NCBI GenBank assembly: GCA_963731125.1
Contig: CAVSVP010000036.1
Location: 1 to 64,000 of the forward strand
DNA from: CAVSVP01 sp963731125
GTDB lineage: Bacteria > Pseudomonadota > Gammaproteobacteria > Competibacterales > Competibacteraceae
Reading direction: 5' to 3'
Length of the DNA stretch: 64,000 nucleotides
A program made the position numbers and the translations under genes. Below, in pieces: positions 61,887 to 64,000 of this stretch. How positions within the stretch are numbered: the stretch's first letter is position 1; each line of letters starts with the position of its first letter. The notes below the pieces were generated by a model. The model saw nothing but the letters and a program-made list of their open reading frames with translations, did not search any database and was not told the origin of the DNA.

Positions 61887-63992
61887 ATGTTAAAAATGAA
61901 GAGGAACCTCTTTACTGATCAAGATAAGACATATTTTTTTTATTTTTAGCGATTATTTTTTTGGTTGTGTTAGTCCGCACCGCTTGAATATCTGATGACG
62001 CAACTATCACGCTAAGAACAGTACTCAATTTCACTCATGGTTATGGACCGGTTTTCAATATTACAGAACGGGTGCAGGCTTACACTCATCCATTGTGGTT
62101 TCTTATTGTCTCTTTTTTATATTTAGTAATTGGAAATATATTCTACACGACTCTTTTTATTTCATTCATTTTTTCTGTATTGGCATTTTTAATCTTAATA
62201 TTTAGATTATCTTTAACGACAGAATGGGCAATTATAAGTGCCTTATCATTACTTTTTTCTAAAGCATTTATAGATTACAGTACGTCTAGATTAGAGAATC
62301 TATTATCTTATTTTCTTTTGGCTTTATTTGTTATAACCTTCAGAAATCAAGCTAATGAAGCAAAAAAAGATTTATTTAAAATAGTATTATTATTTTCGCT
62401 AATATATTTGAATCGACCGGATTTGGTTTTATTGGTATTTCCAATGCTGTTGGTGGCTTACTATCGGGTAAAAAATATAAGATTAGTTATCACTTCTTCA
62501 ATGTTAGGGGCGTTGCCATTAATGGGATGGTTTTTATTCTCTTTGATATATTATGGGTTTCCATTTCCCAATACAGCGTATGCTAAGCTTGGTACGGGGA
62601 TTGACGATTATCAATTACTAGTCCAAGGAGTTCGATATTTTCTCGATTCCATAGATCGTGATCCTATTACTTTAATTGTTATTTGTTTTAGTGTTATATT
62701 GGGACTTAAAAATCGCTCCCAATTAAATTTAGCCTTGTCTTTAGGTATAGTTTTATATCTCTTATATGTATTAAAAATAGGTGGCGATTTTATGTCTGGC
62801 CGCTTTCTTTCTGTTCCTTTTTTTGCGGCCACTATATTATTAGTTAATCAGCCGAGAATAACAACATCAACTTTTGCAGCCTTGTTCTTATTGGTGATAC
62901 TTGTTGGAGCTGCATCATCTCATGCTACAATATTTAGCGATAGCAAATATCACAGTAATGAGAAAGGAATAGGTATAGTAGATGAGCGTGGTTTTTACTA
63001 CCAGAAACGTGGATTACTATCAGGAGATCGTTCCAGATTTATGGATCTCCTTGAGTGGCCTAAGAAAAATACTTACAAAAATACTTACTCAGTAGGAAAA
63101 AAAATAAAGGATGTAAAAACAAAATGTGGTAGTTTAGGATATAATGGCCTCTATAGTGGTCCTTTTGTTCATTTTGTAGATCCGTGTGGTTTAGCTGATC
63201 CATTACTTGCTAGGCTGCCAGCAAGATACGATCCAAATTTTCGTATAGGGCATTTTCTTAGGAACATACCAAGGCATTACCTAAATAGTATTCGTGAGTC
63301 AAAAAATTTACTTGAAGACAAGATGCTAAAAGAGTTTTATGATAAATTAAATATTATTACTAAATCATCAAATCTCTTTTCCACTGAGCGGTTTCTTACC
63401 ATATTAAAAATGAATTTAGGCTGGTACTCTGATCTTATTGATCATGAATTGTATGGGGGAAAGCCTGCAGAGCAGGTTGCAATTCAAATTAAAAAGTTGG
63501 AACAGCTTAATAAAGTAAAACAAGAAGGGACTAAATGGAATGCGTTGGGAAACATAATATTAAAACCAAATTCTAAGTTAGTTGTTGATTTTATAAATAC
63601 ATCTGTCGAAAATAAATGGATTGATATATCTTTAGATCACAATGATTATTACCCTCGGTTCGCCCATTTTTGTAATATGTTGAATTTTAAAATGAATATT
63701 CAACAATTTTCGAGAATAAAGCATTTATTGAATATATAAGTTGTTGAATTTTAAAAGCTTTCAAAAAAATGAGCGAACCGAGGGTTATTATGCTCTTCTT
63801 TTTAAAAAGAATGAATCTCTTGTTGGTAGAATGGAATTAGGACCAAAAAAAATTAAAGGCGGTTTAGCCAGATATGTTGTAAGAATGCCGGAAAGTGTGT
63901 ATATCAACAAATTTGACACTATAATTATTAAGCCAGTTTACGGTGATGGTCATTATTCTATCGGTCATTTTTTTCTAAAAAACAACCCGTAA
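61887..63992 (+). pseudogene. GT-C glycosyltransferase-like membrane protein, disrupted
   Basis: Pieced together, the translation is an about 650-residue protein with many hydrophobic helices and, after the first, ISDDATITLR then GYGPVFNITERVQAYTHPLWFL, the acidic first loop of GT-C transferases. Three lesions break it. Near 61934-61941 an eight-T run shifts the frame between MKRNLFTDQDKTYFF and FLAIIFLVVLVRTA. At 61985 TGA replaces the expected Trp codon just before ISDD. At 63651 a MITE-like insertion breaks the C-terminal domain, which resumes as YYALLFKKNESLVGR to the stop at 63992. The open frames between lesions could still be read as fragments. AT-rich codon use differs from the upstream genes. 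Confidence 0.85.
63651..63785. mobile_element. MITE-like 135-base insertion
   Basis: The element begins ACCCTCGGTTCGCCCATTTT and ends with its inverse, AAAAATGAGCGAACCGAGGGT. The terminal inverted repeats match at 20 of 21 positions. It is flanked by TATT on both sides (63647-63650 and 63786-63789), a 4-base target duplication. Inside, GTTGAATTTTAAAA occurs twice as a direct repeat, and no coding capacity is seen. Removing the element and one TATT rejoins NDYY to ALLF in frame in the host gene. The total insertion is 139 bases, so it causes a frameshift. The parent transposase was not found here. Confidence 0.88.
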
Positions 63993-64000
63993 TATCTAAC

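Overview
The window looks like chromosome of a gammaproteobacterium. Gram-negative envelope genes are abundant: an RND pump with its adaptor, MlaA, AsmA, Pqi-type MCE proteins, and many lipoproteins with clear lipoboxes. The base composition is balanced, slightly GC-rich, up to about 61.6 kb. The species cannot be named from the sequence alone. I saw no rRNA, tRNA, CRISPR array, complete insertion sequence or prophage.

Layout. 0.1-6.1 kb: eight-gene Mrp/Mbh-type cation antiporter operon. 6.5-8.3 kb: small membrane and lipoprotein genes. 8.4-20.3 kb (minus strand): a long run of RND adaptor and pump, patatin phospholipase, GntP permease, alpha/beta hydrolase, MlaA and AsmA, which reads as an envelope-lipid and efflux block. 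20.6-24.7 kb: HdeD-like membrane protein and two alpha/beta hydrolases, the second running out of frame into a remnant of a glycine-zipper gene. 24.7-30.4 kb (minus): hybrid MASE1 histidine kinase and a split PqiA-PqiA-PqiB set. 30.6-33.5 kb (plus): a candidate RiPP operon. 33.7-37.3 kb: a lipoprotein, a secreted thiol-hydrolase-like protein and citrate synthase. 38-45.4 kb: a lipase-like lipoprotein, a wax-ester synthase/LPLAT fusion and a group of small exported proteins. 45.5-48.8 kb: acetyl-CoA synthetase, YdcH, an entericidin and a YdcF protein. 48.8-56.9 kb: glycogen metabolism (two GH57, glgA, GH13, divergent glgB). 57.2-58.3 kb: two paralogous lipoproteins. 58.4-61.5 kb: split transketolase plus a RuBisCO-like protein. 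61.6 kb to the end: AT-rich DNA with a broken GT-C glycosyltransferase-like gene.

Most notable system: at 31092-33526 a short peptide with a twin-arginine-like signal carries ten W-x-(N/D) motifs in a glycine-rich core. It is followed by a Cys-motif partner protein and a radical SAM/SPASM maturase. W-x-(N/D) is the type of motif used by three-residue cyclophane (triceptide) maturases, so this is best read as a Tat-exported multi-cyclophane RiPP locus. A second candidate is the three-gene transketolase N/transketolase C/RuBisCO-like operon, which suggests an unassigned sugar-phosphate step beside the glycogen genes. A third is the pseudogene at the right end: it has three separate lesions, one of them a 135-bp MITE-like insertion whose removal together with one 4-bp duplication restores the reading frame exactly.
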